Positions 8,808 through 16,777 of a stretch of DNA of 64,000 nt are shown here, piece after piece. Location: positions 2,976,001 to 3,040,000 of the forward strand of contig NZ_CP039424.1 of the NCBI RefSeq assembly GCF_005877055.1, read 5' to 3'. Positions within the stretch are counted from its first letter, which is position 1; the number at the start of each line of letters is the position of its first letter. This DNA is from Citricoccus sp. SGAir0253 (GTDB taxonomy: Bacteria; Actinomycetota; Actinomycetes; Actinomycetales; Micrococcaceae). The position numbers and the translations under genes are program-made. Under the pieces are notes generated by a model. The model was given only the letters and a program-made list of their open reading frames with translations. It was not told the origin of the DNA and ran no database searches.

Positions 8808-8835
8808 ATGATTAATCGTTGCGATTGACAATCAT
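8808..8835. promoter_or_regulatory. Nested palindromes, candidate operator
   Basis: Three overlapping inverted repeats: GATTAATC (8810-8817), AATCG-TTG-CGATT (8814-8826) and GATTG-A-CAATC (8823-8833). They are enclosed by ATGATT and AATCAT at 8808-8813 and 8830-8835. The site lies about 100 bases upstream of the esterase and 165 upstream of the DUF3237 gene, and is unusually AT-rich for this genome. The regulator is unknown. Confidence 0.45.
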
Positions 8836-8916
8836 CGACCACGACGTGCCGGGAGAAGATCCCGCTCCAGTCACCTCGGGATCCCCACGAATACGGTCGA
8901 TTGATCTCCACAACCG

Positions 8917-8946
8917 TTGACACACTCCACCCACCGTCCATACCTT
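8917..8946 (+). promoter_or_regulatory. Candidate promoter for the DUF3237 gene
   Basis: A consensus -35 TTGACA at 8917-8922 with TACCTT at 8941-8946, 18 bases apart. The -10 match is weak. The ATG of the DUF3237 gene follows about 53 bases later. Confidence 0.4.
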
Positions 8947-8998
8947 GTGGCGGACATCACATGCACCTACCGTTCCTTTCGTCCGCCCAGGAGGGCCC

Positions 8999-9601
8999 AT
9001 GACCACCACTCGCCGCACCGCCCTCGCCCTGGGTGCCACCGTCCTGGCCGGCACGGCCACGGCCGCCACCGCCTCGGCCGAGACGCGGCCCCGCCCGGTG
9101 CCGGGCGAGCCCCAGCTCACCGACCGGCGCTTCCACGACCTCCTGGAGTCCACCCCGGTCGCGGCACCCACCACCCGGCTCGCGTTGCGCGCCGTCGTCG
9201 ACATCGCCGACGGCATCGACCTCGGCGCATCGCCGTGGGGGCACCGCTACCTGGTGCTCATCACCGGCGGACGGTTCGCCGGTCCCGGCCTGGCGGGCGA
9301 GGGCATCGAGGGCGTCGTGCGTCCGGGCGGCGCGGACCGGCAGCTCCAGCGGCAGAACGGGATCAAGGACCTCGAGGCCATCTACGAACTGGAGACCGAT
9401 GACGGAGCGGTCCTCAGCGTGGTCAACCTCGTCATCAGCGACCCTCGTGACGCCGACCGGCCGTACCGGCGCTCCACGGTGACCATCACCGCCCCGGAGG
9501 GCCGGTACGGCTGGCTGAACGAGAGGAAGTTCGTGGGCACCCTGCAGTCCCTGCGACCGGAGCGCCAGGCCGTGCTCATCAGCGTGTTCATCGTGGAGTA
9601 G
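8999..9601 (+). CDS. Secreted DUF3237-domain protein
   Basis: A 200-residue protein. The first 33 residues look like a Tat or Sec export signal (TTTRRTALALGATVLAGTAT then an Ala-rich cleavage region ending ASA). The rest is a DUF3237 beta-barrel domain, recognised by GGRFAGPGLAGEG, VVRPGGADRQL, YELETDDGA and the closing RYGWLNERKFVGT. The family has no established biochemical function. The start at 8999 is chosen because the signal begins there and GGAGGGCCC precedes it; an upstream in-frame start at 8945 lacks an SD. It is divergent from the tannase-family esterase, which is also exported, so the two may act on the same extracellular substrate. That link is inference. Confidence 0.8.
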   Translation: MTTTRRTALALGATVLAGTATAATASAETRPRPVPGEPQLTDRRFHDLLESTPVAAPTTRLALRAVVDIADGIDLGASPWGHRYLVLITGGRFAGPGLAGEGIEGVVRPGGADRQLQRQNGIKDLEAIYELETDDGAVLSVVNLVISDPRDADRPYRRSTVTITAPEGRYGWLNERKFVGTLQSLRPERQAVLISVFIVE

Positions 9602-9614
9602 GCCGCCGCGGCCG

Positions 9615-10067
9615 TCAGGACTCCTGTGCCGCCTCGTGGCCGGAGTGGTGGGTGATGAGCACGGGGCAGCGGGCGTGGCCACCCACGGCGGAGCTGACCG
9701 AGCCCAGCACCAGCCCGGCGAAGCCGCCCCGGCCGCGGCTGCCGACCACGAGCATGCTCGCCTCCCGGCTCATCCTCGTCAGGACCAGGGCGGCCGGGCC
9801 CTCGCGGGCCACTACCGTGGTCCCCGGCGGCGTCTCCTCGCCGAGGGCCTTCCGCACGGCGTCGGCCGCGAGCCTCTCGGCCTCCTCGTGGGGACTCCAG
9901 GCCCGGTCGGCCAGGATCTCCGGGACCACGAGCATGGGCCACTGCCAGGCGGTGACGACCGTGAGGGGCGCCTCCGTCAGCCGGGCCATCCGCGCCCCCT
10001 CACGGAGGGCGTGCAGCGACGCCTCCGAGCCGTCGACTCCCACGACCACCGGCTTCACAGCATCCAT
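9615..10067 (-). CDS. Universal stress protein, UspA family
   Basis: A 150-residue single-domain UspA protein with PVVVGVDGSEAS at the N-terminus and the ATP-binding pattern GSRGRGGFAGLVLGSVSS near residues 112-131. The family binds ATP and is induced by stress and growth arrest. ATG 10067 has GAGGAGACGTG just upstream. It sits between the DUF3237 gene and the branched-chain dehydrogenase E2 gene on the same strand as E2, about 117 bases past the E2 stop, so it may be read from the same transcript or its own promoter. Confidence 0.88.
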   Translation of the reverse strand: MDAVKPVVVGVDGSEASLHALREGARMARLTEAPLTVVTAWQWPMLVVPEILADRAWSPHEEAERLAADAVRKALGEETPPGTTVVAREGPAALVLTRMSREASMLVVGSRGRGGFAGLVLGSVSSAVGGHARCPVLITHHSGHEAAQES

Positions 10068-10184
10068 CACGTCTCCTCGGACGAACCGACACCGGGCGCG
10101 ACCGCGGCGCCCTCGGGGTGAGGACACCGTAGGCTCGGACGCCCGCCTCCGACAAGGCTCGATCGCTGGGCGGCGGACCGCCCG

Positions 10185-11948
10185 TCACACCTCCGCCAGC
10201 AGCGCCACCGGGTTCTCGAAGCAGTCGGCCACGAAGCGCAGGAAGCCGCCGGCCACCCCGCCGTCGCAGACGCGGTGGTCGAACACCAGGGACAGTTGCA
10301 TCACCTTGCGCACGGCCAGTTGGCCGTCCACGACCCACGGCCGGTCGATGATCCGCCCCATCCCGAGGATCGCGACCTCGGGGTGGTTGATGATCGCCGC
10401 CGAGCCGTCGGTGCCGAAGATGCCGTAGTTGTTGATGGTGAACGTCCCGCCGGACAGCTCCTGGGGCGTCCCCCTGCCGGAGCGGGCCAGCTCGGTCACG
10501 CGGCGCAGCTCGGCCTGCAGCTGCCGCGCACTCATCCGGTGGGCGCCGCGGATGGAGGGCACCACGAGCCCGCGGTCGGACTGCACCGCGACGCCGAGGT
10601 TGATGCCCTCGAAGGACACGATCCGGTGCCCGCCCTCGCCGTCCTCCTCGAACCGCTGCGCGAGCGCGGGGTACCGGGCCAGGCCCGCGAGCGCGAACCG
10701 GGAGGCGAACGCGAGCACGCCGGGCACGTCCTCGTCCCCGCGCGCCTTCATCCCGGCGCGCAGGTCCATCAGCGGGGTGACGTCCACGTCCACCCAGACG
10801 GTCGCCTCGGGGATCTCCCGCCGGGAGCGGGACATCGCCGCGGCGGTCGCCTTGCGCACGCCGGTCACCCTCTCGACGCCGGCCACCGCCAGCCCCGTGC
10901 GGGCGTCCACCTCTCCGGCGGCTCCGGCCCCGGGGACCCCGGGGCTCGGCGCCGCCGTCGGGGCGGCGAGCGCCGCCTCGCCGGCCACGGGCGCCGCCGC
11001 GGCACTGGCCGCCGAGGCCTCCGCGGTCCCGCCGCCACCCTGCGGGCCGACCTCCGCGCCGGAGGTCCCGACGGCGGCCAGCACGTCCGCGCGCATCACC
11101 AGCCCCCCGGGGCCCGAGCCGCGCACGGCCGCCAGGTCCACCCCGTGCTCGCGGGCCAGCCGCCGCACGAGTGGGTTCACCACGCGCGGCGCCTGCCGCT
11201 CGGCGCCCTCCGCACCGGACGCGCCCGGGGCACCGCCTGCGGCAGGTCCCCCCGTCGAGGAGACCGCCGCCGTCGCCGTCGCCGGGGCCTCGGCCGCCGC
11301 GGAGACCGCGGCGTGGGTCCGCGGACCGTCACCGGCCTGCCCGCCACCGGACACGCCACCGGCGGCACCGCCGGGCGCCGCGCCCTTGCGCCGCCGGGTG
11401 CGGCCCTTGGCCGCGCCGCCCGGGGTGCCGTAGCCGATCAGGACGTTGCCGGAGCCGCCGTCGTCCGCCTCGCCGGATCCACCGGAGCCCCCGGCCCCGG
11501 ACTCGCCGGCGGCCACCACGCCGGCCTCGGCCGCGGCCTCGGGCTGCGCGCCGGCGCGCTCCTCCTCGGCGTAGGACTGGGCGACCTCGCGCGCGTGCGC
11601 CCCGGCCCAGTCGGCGTCCGTGGGGTTCGCCGCCGGACCGGCGGCTCCCCCGCCAGAGGCCGCCCCGGCAGCGCCGGCCGCGCCGCCGCCGGGACCACCA
11701 GCGTCCACGCCGTCCTCCACGGACACGAGCGGCCTGCCCACGTCCAGGGTGGTGCCGGCCGCGGCGTGCAGCGTGGCCACGGTGCCGCCGAACGGGCTGG
11801 GCACCTCCACGAGGGACTTGGCGGTCTCCACCTCCACGATGGGCTGGTCCACCACCACGGTGTCGCCCTCGGCCACGAGCCAGCGGACGATGTCGGCCTC
11901 GGTCAGGCCCTCCCCGAGGTCGGGGAGCAGGAACGTGCGGACGGTCAT
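10185..11948 (-). CDS. bkdC: Branched-chain 2-oxoacid dehydrogenase E2 (dihydrolipoyl acyltransferase)
   Basis: A 587-residue E2 protein. The lipoyl domain is at 1-80 with lipoyl Lys44 in EVETAKSLVEVP. A long Ala/Gly/Pro-rich linker follows, then a peripheral subunit-binding domain near 255-290 (VNPLVRRLAREHGVDLAAVRGSG) and the catalytic domain at about 360-587 with His558 in DHRVCDGG. It transfers the acyl group made by E1 to CoA in the complex that turns branched-chain 2-oxoacids into acyl-CoA esters. Third gene of the operon, one base after E1beta. No E3 (lpd) gene is in the window. Pyruvate dehydrogenase E2 is the alternative, less likely given two-subunit E1 and the adjacent Lrp regulator. 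Confidence 0.88.
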   Translation of the reverse strand: MTVRTFLLPDLGEGLTEADIVRWLVAEGDTVVVDQPIVEVETAKSLVEVPSPFGGTVATLHAAAGTTLDVGRPLVSVEDGVDAGGPGGGAAGAAGAASGGGAAGPAANPTDADWAGAHAREVAQSYAEEERAGAQPEAAAEAGVVAAGESGAGGSGGSGEADDGGSGNVLIGYGTPGGAAKGRTRRRKGAAPGGAAGGVSGGGQAGDGPRTHAAVSAAAEAPATATAAVSSTGGPAAGGAPGASGAEGAERQAPRVVNPLVRRLAREHGVDLAAVRGSGPGGLVMRADVLAAVGTSGAEVGPQGGGGTAEASAASAAAAPVAGEAALAAPTAAPSPGVPGAGAAGEVDARTGLAVAGVERVTGVRKATAAAMSRSRREIPEATVWVDVDVTPLMDLRAGMKARGDEDVPGVLAFASRFALAGLARYPALAQRFEEDGEGGHRIVSFEGINLGVAVQSDRGLVVPSIRGAHRMSARQLQAELRRVTELARSGRGTPQELSGGTFTINNYGIFGTDGSAAIINHPEVAILGMGRIIDRPWVVDGQLAVRKVMQLSLVFDHRVCDGGVAGGFLRFVADCFENPVALLAEV

Positions 11949-11949
11949 C

Positions 11950-13230
11950 TCAGTCCTCCCATTGCAGGTCGTCCACGGCGTCGAGGATGCGGTCCACCGA
12001 CGGCAGGAAGTGGTGCTCGAGCTTCGGCGCCGGGTACGGCACGTCGAATCCGGTCACGCGCAGCACGGGCGCGGCCAGCGAGTGGAAGCAACGCTCCTGG
12101 ACCCGCGCGGCGATCTCCCCGGCCACCGAGCCGAAGCCGGTCTCCTCGGAGATCACCACGGCCCGGCCGGTGCGGCGCACCGAGGCGGTGACGGTGGCGT
12201 CGTCGAACGGCACGATCGTGCGCACGTCCACCACCTCGAGCGAGCGGCCCTCCTCCGCGGCGGCCGCGGCGGCGGCCAGGGCGGTGGGCACGGACGGCCC
12301 GTAGGCGATCAGCGTGGCGTCCGTCCCGGTGCGCGCGACGGCGGCCCCGCCGGACTCCAGCGCGGCGCGCGGGTCCGCGCCGGCCGCGGCACCGGACCGG
12401 CCGGCGTCGGGCTCGGTGCCGGTGGCCCCGGACATCCGCCCGGCGTCCCGCCCGGCCCCGGCGTCCGCCCGGGCGCCGGACTCGTACTGCGCCCGCAGCG
12501 CCTCCAGGTCCACCCGGTCCTTGGCGAAGTACAGCTTCTTCGGCTCCAGGAAGACCACCGGGTCGTCGGAGTCGATCGCGGCGCGCAGCAGCAGGTACGC
12601 GTCCGTCACGGTGGCGGGGGTGACGACCTTCAGCCCCGGGGTGTGGGCGTAGTACGCCTCGGAGGAGTCACAGTGGTGCTCCACGCCGCCGATGCCCCCG
12701 GCGTAGGGGATGCGGATGACGATCGGCATCGGCAGCCGCCCGCGCGTGCGGTTGGACATCTTGGCGATGTGCGAGGCGATCTGCTCGAACGCCGGGTAGG
12801 CGAACGCGTCGAACTGCATCTCGATCACCGGGCGCATCCCGTTGATCGCCATGCCCACGCTCATCCCGGCGATGCCGGACTCGGCCAGCGGGGTGTCGAA
12901 GCAGCGCTGCGCGCCGAACCGCGCCGCCAGCCCGTCGGTGATCCGGAAGACCCCGCCGAGCGTGCCCACGTCCTCGCCGAAGACCACGACGCCGTCATCC
13001 GCCGCCAGCGCGTCGGCCAGCGCCGCGTTGAGCGCCTTGGCCATCGTCACCGGCCCCGGCGGGACCGGGGCGGCCGGGGACTCCGGGCGGGCCTGCGGGA
13101 CGCCGGCACCCCCGGCCCGGCTGGCGGAGTCGCGCGCGGCGTCCACGGCCACGGCGACGTCGGCGGTCGCCGGCGCGGCGCCGTCGGGGTTCGCCGCGGG
13201 ACCGGCGGTGTGCTGGGTGGTGCTCATCAT
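11950..13230 (-). CDS. bkdB: Branched-chain 2-oxoacid dehydrogenase E1 beta subunit
   Basis: A 426-residue transketolase-like E1beta. It has VFGEDVGTLGGVFRITDGL, the GMRPVIEMQFDAFAYPAFEQI region and a C-terminal transketolase domain ending in the YPAPKLEHHFLP segment. It binds thiamine diphosphate at the interface with E1alpha. The ATG at 13230 overlaps the E1alpha stop (ATGA). It is about 80-100 residues longer than typical E1beta because of an N-terminal Ala/Pro-rich extension (about 65 residues) and a roughly 50-residue Ala/Gly/Asp-rich insert after the KDRVDLEALRAQY segment, between the two domains. Both additions are low-complexity and unlikely to be catalytic. Confidence 0.88.
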   Translation of the reverse strand: MMSTTQHTAGPAANPDGAAPATADVAVAVDAARDSASRAGGAGVPQARPESPAAPVPPGPVTMAKALNAALADALAADDGVVVFGEDVGTLGGVFRITDGLAARFGAQRCFDTPLAESGIAGMSVGMAINGMRPVIEMQFDAFAYPAFEQIASHIAKMSNRTRGRLPMPIVIRIPYAGGIGGVEHHCDSSEAYYAHTPGLKVVTPATVTDAYLLLRAAIDSDDPVVFLEPKKLYFAKDRVDLEALRAQYESGARADAGAGRDAGRMSGATGTEPDAGRSGAAAGADPRAALESGGAAVARTGTDATLIAYGPSVPTALAAAAAAAEEGRSLEVVDVRTIVPFDDATVTASVRRTGRAVVISEETGFGSVAGEIAARVQERCFHSLAAPVLRVTGFDVPYPAPKLEHHFLPSVDRILDAVDDLQWED

Positions 13231-14408
13231 GCCTCCTCGCGGGAGAGTTCCTCGGCCAGCCGGGCGGACTGCTCGGCCAACTGCGGGGTGGGGACGGTGT
13301 AGACGTGGGCGAACAGGTCCTGCGGGTCCGGGGTGGTCTCCCGGTTCAGGCCCTCGCGCAGGGCCGCGGCGACCTGCTCGGCCTCCTGCTCGTACTGCGC
13401 CTGGAGCTGCTCGGTGAGCAGCCCCCGGTCGGTCAGGTAGGTGCGCATCCGGGTGACGGGGTCCCGGGCCAGCCACTCCTGGACCTCGGCGTCCGCGCGG
13501 TAGCGGGTGGCGTCGTCCGCGTTGGTGTGCGCCTGGATGCGATAGGTGTAGGCCTCCACGAGCAGCGGGCCGGCACCGCCGCGGACGAGGCGCACGCCGC
13601 GCTCGAGCACGGCCAGCAGCGCCACGAGGTCGTTGCCGTCCACGCGCTCGCCGGCCATGCCGTAGCCGACGGCCTTGTGGGCCAGCGAGGGGGCCACGGT
13701 CTGGCGGGCCAGCGGCACGGAGATCGCGTACTGGTTGTTCTGGACGAAGAAGATCACCGGCAGGTGGAAGACGGCGGCGAAGTTCAGCGCCTCGTGGAAG
13801 TCGCCCTCCGAGGTGGCGCCGTCCCCGCACAGGGCCACCACCACGGTGTCCTCCCCGCGCAGCCGCGCCGCGTGGGCCACCCCCACGGCGTGCAGCAACT
13901 GGGTGGTCAGCGGCGTGGACTGGATGCCCACGCGGTGCTCGGCCGGGTCGAAGCCGCCGTGCCAGTCGCCGCGGAAGATGGTCATGGCCTCCACCGGGTC
14001 CACGCCGCGCGAGATCACGGCCACGGTGTCCCGGTAGGTGGGGAACAGCCAGTCCCCCTCGGCCAGGCACGCGGCGGCCGCGACCTGGCAGGCCTCCTGG
14101 CCGTGGCTGGAGGGGTAGACCGCCATCCGGCCCTGGCGCACGAGCGCCGAGTTCTGGTCGTTGATCCGCCGGCCGGCCACGAGGCGCCGGTACGCCTCGA
14201 GCAGGTGCTCGTCCGGCGGGACGGGGTAGTCGTGGCCGGGCTCCGGGCCCTCGTCCGAGACGACGCGGCCGTCCTGGTCCACGATCCGGATGAGGTGGCG
14301 GGCCGGGAGCATGTAGTCCTCCGGCGTGATGCCGAAGCTGCGGGCGGCATCGGAGATGTCCGTGGACACCTCCGCCGTCGCGGCGTCCGGGCGAACGTCC
14401 TCGCTCAT
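13227..14408 (-). CDS. bkdA: Branched-chain 2-oxoacid dehydrogenase E1 alpha subunit
   Basis: A 393-residue E1alpha with the thiamine-diphosphate motif GDGATSEGDFHEALNFAA ending in QNNQ, the upstream YPSSHGQEACQ region and FPTYRDTVAVISRG. Together with E1beta it decarboxylates branched-chain 2-oxoacids (from Val, Leu, Ile) and acylates E2. ATG 14408 has an ideal AGGAGG six bases upstream; the longer frame to 14684 has none. First gene of the operon, divergent from the Lrp/AsnC gene. In this family E1alpha of the branched-chain complex resembles pyruvate E1alpha, so substrate choice rests partly on context. Confidence 0.9.
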   Translation of the reverse strand: MSEDVRPDAATAEVSTDISDAARSFGITPEDYMLPARHLIRIVDQDGRVVSDEGPEPGHDYPVPPDEHLLEAYRRLVAGRRINDQNSALVRQGRMAVYPSSHGQEACQVAAAACLAEGDWLFPTYRDTVAVISRGVDPVEAMTIFRGDWHGGFDPAEHRVGIQSTPLTTQLLHAVGVAHAARLRGEDTVVVALCGDGATSEGDFHEALNFAAVFHLPVIFFVQNNQYAISVPLARQTVAPSLAHKAVGYGMAGERVDGNDLVALLAVLERGVRLVRGGAGPLLVEAYTYRIQAHTNADDATRYRADAEVQEWLARDPVTRMRTYLTDRGLLTEQLQAQYEQEAEQVAAALREGLNRETTPDPQDLFAHVYTVPTPQLAEQSARLAEELSREEA

Positions 14409-14665
14409 GGTTCCTCCTGGGCCCGTGCCGGGCTGGGCGTCGGCCCGCGCGCACCGGGGGTGCGGCAGGTCACTGCGGTAGTCACTTTGTACCCAACAGT
14501 GTGGACCCGGTCGATGGTTCGTCGCCGCAATCCGGCGGGATCGTGGACAGATTGTCCGTTCGTGCATAGCCTGATGGATGCTTCGGGCCCACGCCCGGGG
14601 TCCGTGGACGGAGGCTCCACGGACGCGACGACGCCCGGACGACCCGGGTCCGGGGAGGAACCACC
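14409..14665. promoter_or_regulatory. Divergent bkd/lrp promoter region
   Basis: 257 bases between the E1alpha and Lrp/AsnC starts. The clearest element is GGACA-GAT-TGTCC at 14545-14557, an exact inverted repeat of the size bound by Lrp/AsnC dimers. A half-like TGTGGACC lies near 14508. Both promoters are expected here; I see no consensus -35/-10 pair. Confidence 0.5.
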
Positions 14666-15115
14666 ATGGACAAGATGCCCGCACGGATCGATTCCGTGGA
14701 CGAGCGCATCCTGGCCGAGCTCACGCGGGACGGCCGGCAGTCCGTCACCGCCCTGGCGCAGAAGGTCCACATCTCCCGCGCCCACGCCTACGCCCGCATC
14801 AACCGGCTGCAGGAGGACGGGGTGATCACCCGCTACAGCGCCGTGGTGGACCCCGTGCGGGCCGGGCTGCGCTCCTCCGCGTACGTCACGCTCAAGCTGC
14901 GCCAGCACGGCTGGCGGGAGGTCAAGGACGCCCTGGCGAGGATCCCGGAGGTCTACCACGTGAGCCTGGTGGGCGGGAACTTCGACGTCCTGCTGCTCGT
15001 GCGCGCCCGGGACAACCTGGACCTGCGCCGCGTGGTCTTCGACCTCATCCAGCCGCTGCCCGGGGTGCTGGACACCCAGACGTTCGTGATCTTCGAGGAC
15101 ATGGACACGCGCTGA
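14666..15115 (+). CDS. bkdR: Lrp/AsnC-family transcriptional regulator of the bkd operon
   Basis: A 149-residue protein. An N-terminal winged helix-turn-helix (about 5-60: IDSVDERILAEL, then SVTALAQKVHISRAHAYARINRL) is followed by a RAM ligand-binding domain (70-149) with the typical VYHVSLVGGNFDVLLLV strand and loop. The start at 14666 has GGGAGGAACC upstream; an in-frame ATG at 14675 is possible. Lrp-type regulators beside branched-chain dehydrogenase genes usually activate or derepress them in response to branched-chain amino or oxoacids. The divergent arrangement and the palindrome at 14545 support that here. Confidence 0.85.
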   Translation: MDKMPARIDSVDERILAELTRDGRQSVTALAQKVHISRAHAYARINRLQEDGVITRYSAVVDPVRAGLRSSAYVTLKLRQHGWREVKDALARIPEVYHVSLVGGNFDVLLLVRARDNLDLRRVVFDLIQPLPGVLDTQTFVIFEDMDTR

Positions 15116-15239
15116 GCCGGGCGCCGGGCACCTCGCCCACCGGGCCGGGGTACGCTGGGGACCGGGCGCGGACGACGGACGGGGGCACGCCCCGGGCCGG
15201 CCGCCGTCGGGCCTGTCCGCCCGGTCACACGCCCTCATC

Positions 15240-15273
15240 CCGTGGCTCACACACCCCCATTCCGTGGCTCACA
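15240..15273. repeat. Two direct copies of CCGTGGCTCACA
   Basis: The 12-base unit occurs at 15240-15251 and 15262-15273, spaced 22 bases start to start (two helical turns). It lies about 75-108 bases upstream of the small membrane-protein gene. It could be a tandem activator or repressor site; no regulator can be named. Confidence 0.4.
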
Positions 15274-15347
15274 GGGGGCGGTGAAATTGGCGACAGATCC
15301 CCGGGATCCCGCGGATCCGGGGCCCTCACCGGCCCTACCCTGTCAGG

Positions 15348-15830
15348 GTGACCCCGCCTGAATCCCCCCGCCCCGCAGCCACCCGGCGCGCGCCCCGCCG
15401 CGGCCGCCGCTCCCTCGCGACCGCCCAGCCCGGGCCGCTCGGCGAGGACATCCTGCTGGCACGCCACGGGGACCGGATCGAGTCCTTCCGCCAGGACGCG
15501 CGGACGAACCGCACCGTCGCCGCGCTGCGGGACGGCGGGATGGACAGCGCCCCCAACCACCTCGACGGCGGCGCCGTGCGCCTGAGCCCCGTGGACCGGA
15601 CCCAGCTGCGCCTGGCCACGCTGAGCTCCGCACGGGGCGCGGAGACGCGCCGCGAGCTGCGGTTCTTGGGCCGGATCACCCTGGCTTGGCTCGTGGTGTC
15701 CGCGATCGCCTTCGGCGCGATGATGTGGGGCGCGGCGGCCATGGACCCGCAGGACCTGCAGATGGTGATGTCCAGCCAGCTCGGCGCCGAGCGCCTGCCG
15801 GAGGGTATCGTCCCGCCCGTCAGCGGCTGA
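15348..15830 (+). CDS. Hypothetical single-pass membrane protein
   Basis: 160 residues starting at GTG 15348. The N-terminal two thirds are hydrophilic and rich in Arg and Pro, containing ARHGDRIESFRQDARTNRTV. One hydrophobic segment (about residues 110-130, ITLAWLVVSAIAFGAMMWGA) is followed by a short Met/Gln-rich tail. The long basic N-region suggests a cytoplasmic N-terminus with one membrane anchor near the C-terminus. I recognise no family. It is convergent with the enoyl-CoA hydratase gene, and the two stops sit in a shared small hairpin near 15826-15844. Confidence 0.6.
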   Translation: MTPPESPRPAATRRAPRRGRRSLATAQPGPLGEDILLARHGDRIESFRQDARTNRTVAALRDGGMDSAPNHLDGGAVRLSPVDRTQLRLATLSSARGAETRRELRFLGRITLAWLVVSAIAFGAMMWGAAAMDPQDLQMVMSSQLGAERLPEGIVPPVSG

Positions 15831-15839
15831 CCGGGGAGG

Positions 15840-16631
15840 TCAGCGGCCGGCGGTGCCGGTGAAGACCGGCGTGCGCTTCTGCTGGAAGGCGGCGAAGCCC
15901 TCGGCGTAGTCCTCGGTGCCGCACAGGTCCGCCTGGGCCTGGTTCTCGTTCGCCATGGACTCCCACAGCCCCAGCCGCTGGTCGCGCACCTGCGCCACGA
16001 GCTCCTTGGAGGCCACGAACGCCCCGGTGGCCCCCTGCGCCACGCGGGCCACGATCGCCCGGGTGTCCTCGAGCAGCGACTCGGCGGGCATGGCGCGGGA
16101 GAACAGCCCGGAGGCCACGGCCTCGGCCCCGCTGATCAGCTCGGCGGTGTAGATCAGGTCCAGCGTCCGGTGGGTGCCCAGCCGCTCGGTGAACAGCCAG
16201 TGGCCGCCCGAGTCGAGGGTGGCGCCGAGGTTGGCGAACGGCGAGCCGATCTTCGCGTTCTCGGCCACGTAGACCACGTCCGTGGCGATCGCCAGGCCCA
16301 GCCCGACGCCCAGGCACGCGCCCTGCACCGCGGCGAACGTGGGCGCCGGGAAGGCGCTCATGGACTGCAGCAGCGGGGTGACCTTGCCGCCCAGGTAGCC
16401 CAGCACGTCGTCGTCGGCGGGGGTGACCCGGGAGATGTCCCGGCCCGCGCAGAAGCCACGGCCCTCGCCGCGCAGCAGCAGGGCCCGCACCTCGCCGCGG
16501 CCGGCGGCGGCAGCGGCGTCGTCGTACGCCCGGCCGAGCTCGGCCAGTGCCGCCTCGTCCAGGGCGTTCATCTTCTCCGGGGCGTTGAGGACCACCTCGG
16601 CGATCCCGTCGGCGATGGTCAGGTCGATCAT
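15840..16631 (-). CDS. paaG: Enoyl-CoA hydratase/isomerase, probable phenylacetate PaaG
   Basis: A 263-residue crotonase-fold protein with FCAGRDISRV (oxyanion-hole segment, near residue 60), GACLGVGLGLAIATDVVY (about 105-122) and GSPFANLGATLDSGGHW (about 129-145). The Asp in LGATLDSGG and the absence of the usual second Glu fit the isomerase PaaG, which converts ring-1,2-epoxyphenylacetyl-CoA to the oxepin form, rather than a hydratase. It lies immediately downstream of paaE, but a strong hairpin separates the two, so it may have its own promoter. Another crotonase is a possible alternative. Confidence 0.75.
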   Translation of the reverse strand: MIDLTIADGIAEVVLNAPEKMNALDEAALAELGRAYDDAAAAAGRGEVRALLLRGEGRGFCAGRDISRVTPADDDVLGYLGGKVTPLLQSMSAFPAPTFAAVQGACLGVGLGLAIATDVVYVAENAKIGSPFANLGATLDSGGHWLFTERLGTHRTLDLIYTAELISGAEAVASGLFSRAMPAESLLEDTRAIVARVAQGATGAFVASKELVAQVRDQRLGLWESMANENQAQADLCGTEDYAEGFAAFQQKRTPVFTGTAGR

Positions 16632-16731
16632 GCGTGCCTCCTGGCGGTGGATGGTGAAGCTGGCGGAAGGGGTGCTGGCGGAAAGGGGGGACGTGGCGCC
16701 GCGGCCTCCGGCGGCCGTGGCAGGACGAACG

Positions 16732-16769
16732 GCGCCGTCCCCGCCGGTGGAGACCGGCGGGGACGGCGC
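16732..16769 (-). terminator. Strong hairpin after paaE
   Basis: A perfect 17-bp stem starting GCGCCGTCCCCGCCGGT with a 4-base loop, 8 bases past the paaE stop. No T run follows. It likely ends or attenuates the paaABCDE transcript before the downstream crotonase gene. Confidence 0.65.
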
Positions 16770-16777
16770 TGGACGGA

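Noticed and set aside
3799-8811. Very long plus-strand open frame of 1670 codons
   Set aside because: It runs antisense or out of frame to five well-supported genes and its product is Arg/Pro/His-rich with no recognisable domain. Such shadow frames are common at this GC content.
8823-8833. GATTGACAATC as a seventh GntR operator
   Set aside because: Half-sites resemble ATTGT/ACAAT but the spacing is different, and the genes are unrelated; kept only as part of a separate nested palindrome.
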